The notes under the pieces are model-generated. The model made no database searches. It saw only the letters and a list, made by a program, of their open reading frames with translations, and was not told the DNA's origin. From positions 22,165,432-22,229,431 of the forward strand of contig CM039509.1 in the NCBI GenBank assembly GCA_022432975.1: DNA of 64,000 nt. Reading direction: 5' to 3'. Position 1 is the stretch's first letter. The number at the start of each line of letters is the position of its first letter. Shown here piece by piece: positions 38,634 to 52,085 of the stretch. The position numbers and the translations under genes are program-made. Origin of the DNA: Begonia masoniana (taxonomy: Eukaryota > Streptophyta > Magnoliopsida > Cucurbitales > Begoniaceae).

Positions 38634-38893
38634 TGAAGTTTTTAAAATCTTCCTAGATTGTCTTAGTTTTGTTCAGCGTTATGAGTAGCGAATCAAATTT
38701 ATAAAACTCGGGGCGTTACAGTATGCATGTATTGTATGTTATTGTGTATGTTGGTAATGCTTTTAATTTGGCATGCATCATGGTTTTCGAAAAATACGCT
38801 AGTAGACGAAAAATGAATTTCCATGGTTTTGACGAGTAGTATAGTAGTATGATACGAAGATACGTAATTAAGAGATGTTGTGTACTCCGCGTT

Positions 38894-41800
38894 TGTAACA
38901 CCCGACGGGTCTGACCAGGTGACTTTCTTAACTGTTTTAACGGCCATGTTGGTTTTGATCTTTTCGGTTTGGAATTTTATGTCAAGGCTTAATTAATGTG
39001 CATGTGTCATAAATTAGGTTGAGTGGCAGGGTTTGTAATTAAGGACGGTTGGATTAAGTACAAATAGGAAATGGAAACTTTTAAACCTCACTGTAGCCGA
39101 CATTCCCTTCTGCGTTCTCTCATTCTCCCGAGCTGTCTCCCTCTCCGCCAGCGACTCTCTCATCGACGACGGGTTTCTCTTTCTCCACTTCGATGATCGA
39201 CGCCCTAGGTAAGACTCAGACAATGTGGATTGCTGGTTATCTATTTGAGTACTGTTTTTCAGTTGAACTTGAGATTTCAGATTCTGCAATGGCCGAGTCT
39301 GGTTATTGTGATTCTAGGAATTTTAGACTACGCACGCAGAGTGCTCGACTAATGGACATATATATATAGATGATAGATTCTAGGGTGATTTTTTTTAATT
39401 AGGACTTTTAGGATTTTGTTTTAACTACTGCGATGTAAATGTTTTAGGTGAAGAAGTCTGAAGAAAAAGAGCAAGAATTTGCTAAGGAAGCCAGGTAAGT
39501 GAATGTGTAGGATTCCCGGCCATTAGGGCCTTACATCACAAGGATGCTAGGTAGAAACTGATACGATGATTAGAAGTTATTTAAGCTACTGACTGTTACT
39601 TATGTTGATGTTTGACTTAATGGTATGATTTCACGTCGGATGAATGCACTATTCTGTAGCTTGATGAATTGAGAGTTTTCATGTTCATGCATCATGAATG
39701 TTGTAGCACCTGGTTCTATTAAATCAAATCTAATTTATTATTTATGATGTACTTTTATAGAAGTGTTGGGGGGGGGAGTTATTGATTAGGTTAATAAATG
39801 ATCGGGCGAGGGTATAATGGTAATTAGCATTTTACTTAGTGGATAACGTATTTAAGGAAAAGTCCAGTGAGGGAAGCCGCCACTATTTCCTATTTCCCTC
39901 TTTCGGTGTTCAGCTCGAGCAGTAGATATCTCTAGGCGATTCTCTCGCCCGATTCTCCTACAACCTAGGTAAGTCTTGTTTTTCCTGCATTTTAGTGATG
40001 AGTTTACTGAGAGAATACAATGTGAAGATTTTGAGGTTGCTGTGATTGAGGGTGGGTTCGGATTCTTGATGGTAAATAGGAATGCACGAAGACCTGAGCT
40101 TCCAAACTATTTTCCTTAGACACTCTTGGGTAGTTTAGAATGAAGTTTAACTAATACACTGTCTATGGTTTTAGGTTGAGCAATACCCGAAGTGGTTAGC
40201 AACCCAGACAATCCCAGGGAAATCCAGGTAAGTGAAGTATTGTGTGTGCCTTCGGGCCTACATCACAAAACAGTAGGTTTATGCATGTTTGAGTATTTTC
40301 TGTATGTTATGCATCATGTTTTTTGAAAGAATACGAAAATAAACTTTCATGTAATATTATGGTAAGGCGAGTACAGATTTAACTGCATTGGCGGTTAAGG
40401 GAACTAATCCACCCCTAAACTGATTATGAGGATTTATAGCATTGGGAGAATTGATCCCACTCCCAAGAGGTCTGAGGGATCAGAATAGCTATTAAGGGAC
40501 TTCATCCACCCCTTAACTGATGAAGAGGATGTATACAGATTGAACTGCATTGGCGGTTAAGGGACTTCATCCACCCCTTAACTGATTATGAGGATGTATA
40601 GCATTGGGAGAATTGATCCCACTCCCAAGGGCAATCAAGGGATCTGATCAGTAGGCAAACGATGTGCAACTGAGATGAGAAAGTAGAAACTGCATATTAG
40701 GTTTCATGTTTCAGCTTGTCATTTCATTATTGCTTTACTTACTTAGCATTAGGCTAATAGATGAGTTTTGTGATGTAGGTGTTGAGGATACTACAGGTGA
40801 ATTCCCTGAGTTTACTGAAGAATAGAGGGAGTTGGAGGAGTACTTCTCTGTCTCGAGCTGGTATACTGATGAGGCGAGTTAACTGATGTCTATTGGTGTG
40901 AAAGTTTAATTAATAGTGTTTCAATCTGAGTATGTTAAGTTTTCATGACAGAATGGTTTTTAATGTTTTGAATACGTTTTGAGATTTTTTGATGATAGTA
41001 TTTCTGTGGGATTTTAAATGTTGCTTTTTACTGGATTTGAGTAATGTAAGGATTTGAATTGTTCTAAATGGTTTCAGTGAAGTAAGCTCGTTCTTCTCGT
41101 AGCTAGAGTTGTTTTGTATGGAATTTGAGTAGTTGAAATAGTGTTCTACTCACCGGATGATGTCGAGTGTTTTAGTCATCCGGTGATGTCGAGTGTTTTG
41201 CTCGTCGAATGATAAGGGTTAAGTCGTTTGTCGTATAGTCACCAGATGATGAAAGTATGGTTTGTCGTTTAGTGACCGGTGGATGTCGTGTGTAAATCCA
41301 TCGGATGATGTAGAAAGTCTTTTGTCGTTTAATGACCGGTAGACGTTGTGTTTTAAACTTACCGGAAGATTTAGGAAGTGTTTTGTCGTCTAGTCACCGG
41401 TGGATGCAGTATAACGTCGATCGGATGAAGGAAATCATCCGGCTGACGTCATCGGAAGATGTAGAGAATATTTTGTCGTTTGTGACCGGATGATGTCTTC
41501 TATTTTCTGCTTCAGTCCCTTTTGTTGACTTTGTTCACCGGGCGATGCGTTTGACTTTTGAAACTTATGAAGTATTTTGCGATTTAAACCTTTATTCCTT
41601 TTGCCGATTATTCCTTAATATTCCAACTGATTATTCAAGCATTGTTCAATAGTTTTGTTTGACTCTATTTTTGCTTAAACGATTTCCGCTGCAAGTTCTT
41701 AAATGTTTGAGGTTTTAGAAAATATCAAATTATGACTTTCGAGCGAAGTTTCAAATTTGAACCAAAGTTTCCGAGTCATGTGCAAGTCTTGTGTAACGAA

Positions 41801-43551
41801 CCGGGTTTATATAATCTGGGGCGTTACAAATGTTTTATGCATATGAAAATGTTTTAAGAGCATGTTTTCTTCATGAACAAGATAAGAATATAAAACTTAT
41901 GCAACGTGAATTAAGCGAGGGTTGGGGGCGGTTTGGCATATGTCACTGTCCAAAAGGAAGGACCATGATTACGACCCGCAAGGGACTATGTACACTCTCA
42001 CTGTCAACCACCTTTACCGGCACAAATCCTCTCTTAATCCACACAACATGAACGAAGAATATGATTGATGAACATGAATGATGAATATGAATGATGAGCA
42101 TGAATGATGATTATGAACGATGAATACGAACGATAAACAAGAATGAAGACTTTGAGTATGAATATGAACAAGAAAAGATTCATGAGCATTTGTTTCTTAA
42201 AATGAGCATTCATGCATACTTGTTAGTATTGCATTCCTTACTAAGCATTAGGCTTATAGTTTAAACCTTATGATGTAGGTGAAGATTTAGCAGGTGAGGA
42301 TTCCAAATCAGTGATGATGTCTAAGGCTGGTTGCAGGATGGTGCTCAGGGTGGAAGTCGGTGGCTGGCAGGCGAATATGACCCGTAGTTATGCTCATAAT
42401 GTGTCAGTAAGATTTATGATGAACTGATGTTTAAGTAGAATGAGATTTTCTTTAGAATATTGGATTCTGTGATTGTCTAGTTTTGTCACCAAAATTTGGG
42501 GATGATTATAAGGGTATAGAATGATCTGTTTTAATTAAGTCTTCCGCTACATGTATCCTAGATGAGTCCATGTTTCATGTCTGCCTATGTTTATATCTAC
42601 GAGTATGAGATCTGTGAAGGTCAGATTATCGTTCGCGAATGAGCTGTTGAAGTTTTTTTATTTTACTGCTGCGTGATAGAGGGCATGAATACATTAATTC
42701 GGCTGAAGTCACACCGGTGAGCGGAAGACGAAGACTGGATGGGGTGAATCATCGGCTGCGGCACGGGGATGGCGGAACGTTGTTGTTCACCGGATTGATA
42801 GCTCTTATCGGTGAGGTAGTGAGTAGTGATTCCACCATGCTTACGGAGGATGTCTCTGTTGAGTATGGGACATAATCGGCTTGTTGTCATCGGTGGTTGG
42901 GACAATTGTTGCACCGGTGACGATCTTATGGCGATGGTAAGTGTCCGGGAGATACAAGGTCTATCGGATGATATAAACGTATTTTGTCGTCTAGTGACCG
43001 GGCGATGTACGTGTATTTTCAAATGGTGATGTAAGTGAAGTTTTGTGTCTAGTGACCGGGCGATGTAGTGTATTTCAAAGGCCGGGTGATGTACAAGGAT
43101 TACGTGCACTGCACGTGCCCATCGGTAGATGACCTCTACCGGCGATGTCCATTGAGTCAGCGAAGTGCACGTGACAGATCGGATGACGTAGATTTTCACT
43201 ACCGGCAGCAGCGAGGCTCTATGCTTGTCGTTAGCGATCGGCAGGAGCAAGTGAATAAGTAATGAGTTCTGTCGTTTTATGATCGGCAGATGTGAGTTTA
43301 TTTCTCTATCGGTAGATGCAGTTTAAGAGTTGAAGTTCCTGCTCATCGGCTGAAGCATTTTGCACTGCTCGCCAGCAGATGTGTAATGTATTTCATTGCT
43401 GAGCGATGGTTAATGAATCGCGCGTGATGTCTTGAGCGAAGTTATGTTTTTTTAAAAAAAATAATACTGATAATGGACAAGGTGCTGAAAGTAAGAATTA
43501 AATGATTAAGAAAGTCATGAATTATGTCTCGGCCCTACTGGGGTCATTACA
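38894..43551 (+). mobile_element. Solo LTR-B2, split by LTR-D3
   Basis: Starts TGTAACACCCGACGGG at 38894 and ends GGGGTCATTACA at 43551. TSD GCGTT is exact (38889-38893 and 43552-43556). Net length is about 2.53 kb. It is related to LTR-B: TACAAATA box near 39060, ATG-led frame METFKPHCSRHSLL from 39074, exon 2 near 39450-39495, GGCC-ATTAG-GGCC hairpin at 39518-39530, exon 3 at 42279 (EDLAGEDSK). Exon 2 is one base short of phase and exon 1 has a stop, so the small ORF is broken here. CGGNNGATG words are frequent at 42660-43400. Confidence 0.92.
39702..41828 (+). mobile_element. Solo LTR-D3
   Basis: A 2127-bp solo LTR, TGTAGCACCTGG...GGGGCGTTACA, with exact TSD AATGT (39697-39701 and 41829-41833). 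TATTTAAGG lies near 39849. The second donor is after 40227 (CCAG|GTAAGT), with a UUCG hairpin at 40248-40257. Exon 3 at 40779-40825 reads VEDTTGEFPEFTEE and TAG. Exon 2 has a one-base length change. TTAAGGG/CCCTTAA repeats lie at about 40390-40640, and ACCGGTGGATG words downstream. Confidence 0.93.
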
Positions 43552-43942
43552 GCGTTATCCTGGGTGGGACTTGGGCTGGAGAGAGATGTGCTCCGTGTTA
43601 TCCCGGGTCGGACTTGGGCTGGAGAGTGTAGTGTTATCCGATGAGCAGGACCACCCAATGCTCCGCGCTATCCCGGGTGGGACTTGGGCCGGAGGGTGAC
43701 GTTCAGGGTTGAAACTTCGCGATATCCCGGGTGGGACTTGGGCCAGAGAGTGTCACGATGTGCCTAATTAATCTAAAATGTAAAAAGAAAGAGAATGAAC
43801 GAGTATAATGAAGTTGAGAATGAAACGAGAATAAAAACGAGACGATATAGTAGAAATTGCATGTGTTAGGATATGAAGTGTTTGTATTCATATTTGCATT
43901 ACTTACTTAGCGTTAGGATAATAGTTGAGTTCTGTGATGTAG

Positions 43943-43989
43943 GTGACGAAGAATTAACAGGTGAGGTCCATGAGCAAGACCAGGACTAG
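43943..43989 (+). other. LTR-L exon 3 of candidate small ORF
   Basis: After the acceptor GATGTAG| the frame reads DEELTGEVHEQDQD and TAG. The second copy (near 50194) has a TGA four codons in, so it is closed there. A branch-like TACTTAGCGTTAGG box lies ~35 nt upstream. Confidence 0.35.
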
Positions 43990-44954
43990 AGTGGTAGGAG
44001 GAGTGCACCTGTGCGACGATCAGGCCATTTGTTAGGGTGACATAACCCGGGTTGTGGCTGTATGTTGTAAGTAAGAATTGAGGGTGCGTTTTGTGTTTTA
44101 AAATAATTTGGCCATTTGTGTTCGGCTTAGTTGGATAGATAAATTATGTAGTTGACGTATAGTTTTGAATCGTTTTGATGTACAAAAGCATTTTGGAAAT
44201 GAATGGGGATTTGTTTTGATAGAAGTCTTTTGGGATGGTTTGGAAAATTGTAGGAAGTTTGGATTTTGAAGTAGGATATGGATTTTTGTGGTTTTAAACG
44301 TTTGCTGTCAGAATTTTCTACATATTGTGAAGTTTTTCTTAGTAGCAGGAAGTGGAGGTGTCGACAATGGTGTAATTGTCGACCACCTGCGCTCAGGTGG
44401 TCACCGATTAGTGAAAAAATCGGTATAAGTTTCGACCCCAAACTCGACATATGGAAACATGAGTAATAACGTTTGTGTCCTGTGCCTACCAGGTGTTGAC
44501 GATAGCTAGGTGTCGACCTCGCAGTTCTAACGCGATAAAACTAGAGAAATGAAGTGTCGACCACCCTTTCAGGGTCTACCAGTGGACCTCAGGTGGTCAA
44601 CCCCAAGGTAATGGGTCGACCAAAATGCCCATGAGCGAGCAAAACCATGCGCGCATGTTGCGCGCCGGGTGATCGCGGCGTAGTCATGATTTTGGTGCAA
44701 CGCGCGCATCATATAAGCGACACGGCGGCAACTCGACCACAATGCAAATTTTTATATTCTCAACATTTTTGATTTCCCAACTTCGAACGTGTTTTTTCAA
44801 CGTGTTTTAAGTAGTTTTCCGCTGCCAGGATTTTAATTGTCTTTAAACGATTACGTTTTTAAAGTTATGAGTAAAGTTTCAAATTTTGTCACGTAGTTTG
44901 ACGAGAGTGAGTAGCTTGAGTACGACCGGGTCCGAGGGGACGCAGGCCGCTCCA

Positions 44955-45855
44955 ATTAATAGAGCAAAATTGCTACGTAAAATGAAAAAGACCGTTCGAG
45001 GGTCCATATTAGTCCTGAAAATTTAACTGCACACCAGCAGATATAAGAGGTATTCTGCAATGTTTCGTGACTTAATATTGACTTCATCATGCTGATTTTT
45101 TATTATTTTTAATGTCATTAAGTTTATTTAGAGGGGCAAAAGAGGTCAAAAAAGGAAAAAAAAAAATGTTCGGCTGGATTAGTGGAAAATTTAAGTACAC
45201 AACCATAGAAATCATGAGAAGATCTTCTGCAAAGTTTTTGACGTTTCACTCTTCATGTATTTTTTTTTGTCATTTTTAAATTATTTGTTAGACGTTATTA
45301 TAGAGGAAAAAATTGATATGAAAGAAAACAAACGTCGGGTCCAAATAGTCTGAAATTTTAACTCCACAATAACATATTGTGAGAAGCTATGCTACAAAAG
45401 TTTTGGTGACTTTTTGACTTGTAGCGATTTTTTTGTCATTTTTTAATGTCGTTTAGGTTATTATAAGCAATCGTCCGTCAAGGAAAAAATGACTCGACAA
45501 CGAATTATTTTGAAATTTTAACTACACAAACCAGCATATCAAAGAAGATCTTCTAAAACGTTCATGAATTTTGACTTCGTACGAATTTTTGTCCTTTTCA
45601 TGTGCGTTTATGTATTATATGTGCCAAAATCGTTTGGAAAGGACAAAAAAAATGCCCCGGCTGGTTTTATTTCTGAAAATTTAACCTAATGACATATCAT
45701 GAGAAGATATTTTACAAAATTTGTGACTTTATACATATCGTGCGTGTTTTGTAATTTTTTGGTCTCTGTTTGTTTAACGACACAACCCATCAGACATATG
45801 AATTTTAACTAACCCACCCCGCATATCATGTGAAGATATTTTGGCCAGTTTTGTG
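44955..45855 (+). repeat. Satellite continuation, unit 1
   Basis: About 0.9 kb of the same ~163-bp satellite as 31516-34697, on the far side of LTR-L. It contains many small indels relative to its clean duplicate at 51193-52085. Confidence 0.88.
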
Positions 45856-46467
45856 TGTACACCCGTTTTAGGGTTTTTTGATTTTTTTCCCAAGTATAAT
45901 TACATTTTTTATAATTATACCCATTAAGTCTGTTTTGCGAACGAAAGATTTTGAAATAGAGCCCTAGTAATCTGGGGATTATGGGTGAAATAAGGAATTT
46001 GAGGAAACAGAAATCGTTAGCGAAATCCAGAACCTAACTAAGAAACAGTATAAAGTGACGTGGAAGATAAAACGTCTTTGACAATCCAATTTTGTTTAAT
46101 AAACAAAATCCCCCTTTTTCCCTTCATCACTTACGTAAATTTCCTTTTCTCTCCACCTTCAATGGCGATTTCTCCTCCTCCCTCACACTTTTCTCTTCTT
46201 CCTCCGCGATTCTCCCTTCATGTTTTTCTCCCATCTCCACCCCTAGGTAAGATTTCTATAGTTTTGATGTTGCTCTTCTTTTCTAGAGGTTTAAAGATTT
46301 AGGGTTCGTAGGATTTTTGTAAAAATGCCGGGTTTTTCGTTAGTAATTGTTATTCTAGTTGTTTTACGATTATTAACGTTATTGACGTAGTTAGGCGTTT
46401 ATGCCTGCTTGATTTGCAACTTTCTGGTTTTGAAGCTTAAGAAATCTCCATTATGGAGGTTTAGAAT
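45856..46467 (+). mobile_element. LTR-F, first copy, cut at duplication junction
   Basis: Starts TGTACACCCG at 45856 (one base missing relative to TGTAACACCCG at 52086). It carries the exon 1 region with ATGGCGATTTCTCC near 46162 and donor CCCTAG|GTAAG near 46249. It ends at the tandem duplication breakpoint. Confidence 0.82.
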
Positions 46468-48078
46468 AAGTTTAACTAATAACTGTCTATGGTTTTAGAG
46501 GTTGAGCATACCCGAAGTGGTTAGCAACCCAACATCCCCGGAACTCCATGGTAGTGAATTTTGTGTGTGCCCTCGGGCCTACTCACCAAACATAGTTAGG
46601 CATGGTTTTTAGTAAAATTTTTTCTGTATGTTATGCCATCATGTTTTTTGAAAGAGCCGAAATAAATTTCATGTAATAGTATGGGATGCGCGTCCGATTT
46701 ACTGCATTGGCGGTTACGGGACGAACACCCCTAACTGATTATGAGAGTATGCATTGGAAAGGGATCCTCCACTCCCCAGAGTCTGAGGAGCGAATACTAT
46801 TAGGGCTTCTCCACCCCTTAACTGATGAGGAGGTGTTCAGATTGAACTGCATTGTGCGGTTAAGGGCCTTCATCCACCCCTTACCTGTTATGATGATGTA
46901 TATCTTGGGAGAATTTGATCCACTCCCAAGGCATCAAGGGATCGGATCAGTAGGCAAACGATGTGCAACTGAGCATGAGAAGTTAAAACTGCCATATTAG
47001 GTTTCATGTTTCAGCTTGTCAGTTCTTATTGCTTTACTTACTTAGGCATTAGGCCTAATAGATGAGTTTTGTGATGTATGGGTTGAGGATACTACAGGTG
47101 AATTCCGAGTTTACTGAAGATAGAGTGATTGAGGATACGTCTCTGTCGCAGCTGGTATACTGAAGGCAGTTAACGGGGGGCTTTGTGGCACGTTTAATTA
47201 ATAGTGGTTCAATCCTTTGCTTATTTAAGTGTTTCATGACAGAATGGTTTTTTACTGTTTTGAATACGTTGTAGATTTTGATGAGAGTAGTTCAGGTGGA
47301 TTTAAATGTTGCTTTTTCCTGTAGTTGATATGTCAAGGATTTATGTTCTAAAATGGTTCAGTGAGTAATCTCGGTTTTCTCGTACTAAGTTGCGTTGTAT
47401 GGATTGGTAGTTGAAGATAGGTTTCTCCTCCCCGGATAGTCGAGTGTTTTTAGTCATCCGTTGATTCGAGTGGTTGGCTCGTCCATGACGGTTAAGTCTT
47501 TTGTCGTATAGTCGCCAGCTGATTAAAGTATGGTTTTCCGTTAGTGCCCGTGGATGTTCGTGGTAATCCCTCGGATGGGATGTAAACGTCTTTTTGTACG
47601 GGACGGACCGAGACGGTTGTGTTTTAAAACTGACCGGAAATTTGGACGTGTTTTTGGCGGCTAGGCCCGGTGGATGAGTATAAACGCAGCGGAAGAAGAA
47701 ATCATCCGCTGACTCATCGGAAGATGTAGAAATATTTTGGCGTTTGTGACCGGGATGCATGTCCTATTTTCTGCTTCAGTCCCTTTGTTGACTTGTTACA
47801 CCAACCCGCGTGCGTTTGAGACTTTTTGAAACTTATGAATTATTGCGATTTAAACCCTTTATCCTTTTGCCGATTATCTTAATATTCCAAATGATTATTC
47901 AGTCCGTGTCATATTTGGTTGACTCTATGTGCTTAACGATTTCCGCTGCAAGTTCTTAACATGTTGAGGTTTAGAAAATATCATTATGACTTCGATCGAA
48001 GTTTCAATTTGACCAAAGTTTCCCTAGTCCTGTGCAAGCTTGTGTAACGAACCGGTTTATATAATCTGGGGCTTTACA
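46468..48078 (+). mobile_element. LTR-D3 duplicate, 5'-truncated
   Basis: Corresponds to 40142-41828 and starts at the duplication breakpoint. The module is present but damaged (hairpin GCCCTCGGGC near 46568; exon 3 region near 47090). Short indels are dense, more than in any clean copy. Confidence 0.85.
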
Positions 48079-49806
48079 AATGTTGTTTCATGCAGATGAA
48101 CAAGTTTTAAGAGCATGTTTTCTTCTTCATGAACAAGATAAATATCACAACTTATGCAACGTGGAATTAAGAGGGTTTGGGCGGTTTGGCATCTGTCACT
48201 GTCCAAAAGTAAGGACAAGGATTGCGACCCCAGGGACTCTTACGCTCTCACTGTCAACCAACCGTGGACGGGCCAATCCTCTCGTAATCCACACACCATG
48301 CCCAAGATTGATTGATACATGATTTATATGAATGATAGCATGATGATATTTGAACGATGAATCCGACGATGAACAGATTAAGACTTTATGATTATGAATA
48401 TGAACAAGAACAGATTCATGAGCATGTTGTTTCGTAAAAGACAGGCATGCATACTTGTGTAGTATTGCATTCCTTCTAGCATTAGGCTTATAGTTTAAAC
48501 CTTATGCTGTAGGTGAAGATTTAGCAGTGAGATGCCAAATTCAGTGATGATGTCTCAGGCCTGGTTTGCAGGATGGTGCCCGGTGGAAGCGGTGACTGGC
48601 AGGCGAATATGACCCGTAGTTGCTCATAATGTTGCAGGAAGATTTATGTGAGCGGATGTTTAAGTAATAGATTTTTCTTTAAAATGGATTCTTTGTGATT
48701 GTCTCGTTTTGTCACCAAAATTTGGGGATGATTATAAGGGTATAGAATGATCTGTTTTAATTAAGTCTTCCGCTACATGTATCCTAGATGAGTCCATGTT
48801 TCATGTCTGCCTATGTTTATATCTACGAGTATGAGATCTGTGAAGGTCAGATTATCTTTCTGTCGATATGAGCTGTTTGAAGTTTTTTTTATTTTACTGC
48901 TGCGTGATAGAAGTTGGATGAATACATCATTCGGCTGACGTCACCAGTGTGAGCTGAATGATAGAAGCTGGATGGGTGAATCATCCGGCTGACGTCACCG
49001 TGTGATGGCGAACGTTGTTGTTTCACCGGATGATATCTCTTATCGGTGAGGTAAGTGAGTCACGTGTATTGCACAATGCTTACCGGATGATGTCTCTGTT
49101 GAATGAGGACATCATCCGGCTGTTGTCATCGGTGGTTGGGGACAATTGTTGCCCACCGGATGACGCATCTTACTGGCGATGTTAAGTAGTCACGTGAGAT
49201 ACATATGTCTATCGGATGATATAAACGTAGTTTTGTCGTCTAGTGACCGGGCGATGTAGTGTATTTCAAATATTGGATGATGTAAGTGAAGTTTTGTCGT
49301 CTAGTGACCGGGCGATGTAGTGTATTTCAAATGCCGGGTGATGTACAACGGATTACGTGCACTGCACGTGCCCATCGGTAGATGACCTCTACCGGGCGAT
49401 GTCCATTGAGTCACGCGAAGTGCACGTGACAGATCGGATGACGTAGATTTTCACTACCGGCAGAAGCGAGCTCTATGCTTGTCGTTTAGCGATCGGCAGG
49501 AGCAAGTGAATAAGTAATGAGTTCTGTCGTTTTATGATCGGCAGATGTGAGTTTATTTCTCTATCGGTAGATGCAGTTTAAGAGTTGAAGTTCCTGCTCA
49601 TCGGCTGAAGCATTTTGCACTGCTCGCCAGCAGATGTGTAATGTATTTCATTGCTGAGCGATGGTTAATGAATCGCGCGTGATGTCTTGAGCGAAGTTAT
49701 GTTTTTTTAAAAAAAATAATACTGATAATGGACAAGGTGCTGAAAGTAAGAATTAAATGATTAAGAAAGTCATGAATTATGTCTCGGCCCTACTGGGGTC
49801 ATTACA
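48079..49806 (+). mobile_element. LTR-B2 duplicate, 3' part
   Basis: Corresponds to 41829-43551. 48700-49806 is clean and shows TGACGTCACC and CGGATGATG words more clearly than the first copy; 48079-48690 is indel-rich. Ends GGGGTCATTACA at 49806, followed by GCGTT. Confidence 0.88.
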
Positions 49807-51192
49807 GCGTTATCCTGGGTGGGACTTGGGCTGGAGAGAGATGTGCTCCGTGTTATCCCGGGTCGGACTTGGGCTGGAGAGTGTAGTGTTATCCGATGAG
49901 CAGGACCACCAATGCTCGCGCTATCCGGGTGGGACTTGGGCGGAGGGTGCCGTTCAGGGTTGAAACTTCGCGATATCCCGGGTGGGACTTGGGCCAGAGA
50001 AGTGTCACGATGTGCCTAATTAATCTAAATGTAAAAGAAAGAGAATGAACGAGTATAATGAAGTTGAGAATGAACCGAGAATAAAACGAGACGATATAGT
50101 AGAAATTGCATGTGTTAGGATATGAAGTGTTTGTATTCATATTTGCATTACTTACTTAGCGTTAGGAATAATAGTTGAGTTCTGTGATGTAGGTGACGAG
50201 GAATGAACAGGTGAGGTCCATGAGCAAGACCAGGACTAGAGTGGTAGGAGGAGTGCACCTGTGCGACGATCAGGCCATTTGTTAGGGTGACATAACCGGG
50301 TTGTGGCTGTATGTGTAAGTAAGAATTGAGGTGCGTTTTGTGTTTTAAAATAATTTGGCCATTTGTGTTCGGCTTAGTTGGATAGATAAATTATGTAGTG
50401 ACGTATAGTTTGAATCGTTTTGATGTACAAAAGCATTTTGGAAATGAATGGGGATTGTTTTGATAGAAGTCTTTTGGGATGGTTTGGAAAATTGTAGGAA
50501 GTTTGGATTTTGAAGTAGGATATGGATTTTTGTGGTTTTAAACGTTTGCTGTCAGAATTTTCTACATATTGTGAAGTTTTTCTTAGTAGCAGGAAGTGGA
50601 GGTGTCGACAAGTGGTTGTAGGTGTCGACCAGTGCGCTCAGGTGTCGACCGATTAGTGAAAAATCGGTATAAGTGTCGACCCCAAACTCGACATATGGAA
50701 ACAGAGAGTAATAAGGTGTTGTCCTGTGCCTACAGGTGTTGACCGATTAGGCTAGGTGTCGACCTCGAAGTTCTACCGATGAAAACAGAGAGAAATGAAG
50801 TGTCGACCAGCGCCTTCAGGTGTCGACCAGTGACCTCAGGTGTCAACCCCAAGGTAGATGTGTCGACCAAAATGCCTGAGCGAGCAACCAGGCGCGCGAT
50901 GTGCGCGCCGGGTGAGCGCGCGAGCATAGTATGGGCGACGCGCGCATCATATAAGCGACACGTGCGCAACTCGACCACAATGCAAATTTTTATATTCTCA
51001 ACATTTTGATTTCCAACTTCGAACGTGTATTTTTCAACGTGTTTTAAAGTAGTTTTCCGCTGCAAGGATTTAATTGTCTTTAAACGATGACGTTTTAAGT
51101 TGATGAGTAAAAGTTTAAATTTGTCACGTATTTTGACGTACGAGTGAGTAGTATGAGTAGCGAACCGGGTCGAGGGGACTCAGGACGCTACA
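49807..51192 (+). mobile_element. LTR-L duplicate, 3' part
   Basis: Corresponds to 43552-44954. The clean copy shows repeated GTGTCGACC units (50600-50870), GC-rich GCGCGC patches (50890-50960) and the end GACGCTACA, followed by ATTAT. Confidence 0.9.
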
Positions 51193-52085
51193 ATTATAGA
51201 GGCAAAATTGCTACGTAAATGAAAAAGACGTTCGATCCATATTAGTCTGAAAATTTAACTGCACAACCAGCATATCATAAGAAGGTATTCTGCAATGTTT
51301 CGTGACTTTTTGACTTCATGCGATTTTTTATTATTTTTAATGTCAGTTAAGTTATTATAGAGGGGCAAAAGAGGTCAAAAAAGGAAAAAAAATGTTCGGC
51401 TGGATTAGTTGGAAAATTTAAGTACACAACCAGGATATCATGAGAAGATATTCTGCAAAGTTTTGTGACTTTTTCACTTCATGTATTTTTTTGTCATTTT
51501 TAATATTTGTTAACGTTATTATAGAGGAAAAATTGATATAGAAAGAAAAACAAACGTCGGGTCCAGAATAGTCTGAAATTTTAACTACACAATAAACATA
51601 TTGTGAGAAGATATTCTACAAAGTTTTGTGACTTTTTGACTTCGTGCGATTTTTTGTCATTTTTAATGTCGGTTTAGGTTATTATAAAGCAAAATCGTCC
51701 GTAAAGGAAAAAAATGACCGGAAACGAATTAGTTTGAAATTTTAACTACACAACCAGCATATCAAGAGAAGATATTCTAAAACGTTTCATGAATTTTTGA
51801 CTTCGTACGATTTTTTGTCCTTTTTCATGTGCGTTTATGTATTATATAGTGCCAAAATCGTTTGGAAAGGAAAAAAAAATGCCCGGTCTGGTTTATTCTG
51901 AAAATTTAACTCCATAATGGACATATCATGAGAAGATATTTTACAAAATTTTGTGACTTTATACATATCGTGCGATTTTTTGTAATTTTTGGTCTCTGTT
52001 TGTTTAACTACACAACCCGCATATCATATGAAATTTTAACTACACAACCTGCATATCATGTGAAGATATTTTGCACAGTTTTGTG
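51193..52085 (+). repeat. Satellite continuation, unit 2
   Basis: About five to six monomers of the ~163-bp satellite (word spacing 163 bp between 51271 and 51434), cleaner than 44955-45855. Confidence 0.9.

Larger units (their letters stand above)
35621..38720 (+). mobile_element. Solo LTR-D2
   Basis: A 3100-bp solo LTR, TGTAGCAATCGG...GGGGCGTTACA, with exact TSD GTATG (35616-35620 and 38721-38725). It is related to LTR-D but expanded by arrays. Exon 2 lies at 36136-36180, UUCG hairpin at 36200-36209, exon 3 at 36868-36914. Four ~97-bp repeats (36346-36737) each carry TTAAGGG/CCCTTAA and TTGGGAA/TTCCCAA inverted repeats. A 49-bp array fills 37380-38633. A TATAAAAG box lies near 35772. Confidence 0.93.
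34698..44954 (+). mobile_element. Solo LTR-L, inserted in satellite; split by LTR-D2 and LTR-B2
   Basis: Starts TGTAACACCCGAG at 34698, preceded by ATTAT (34693-34697). It ends CGCTACA; the clean duplicate shows the end at 51192 followed by ATTAT (51193-51197), so the TSD is exact there. Satellite continues beyond. Net length is about 2.5 kb after removing the two nested LTRs. Pieces: 34698-35620, 38721-38893 and 43552-44954. A GCC-TTTG-GGC hairpin lies at 35568-35577, exon 3 is at 43943, and four TATCCCGGGTGGGACTTGGG repeats occupy about 43552-43755. GTCGACC repeats lie near its 3' end (clean copy 50600-50870). Confidence 0.88.

Noticed and set aside
42663..43250. A 195-codon minus-strand frame
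   Set aside because: Antisense to an LTR region with many indels; the clean duplicate at 48.9-49.5 kb does not keep it.
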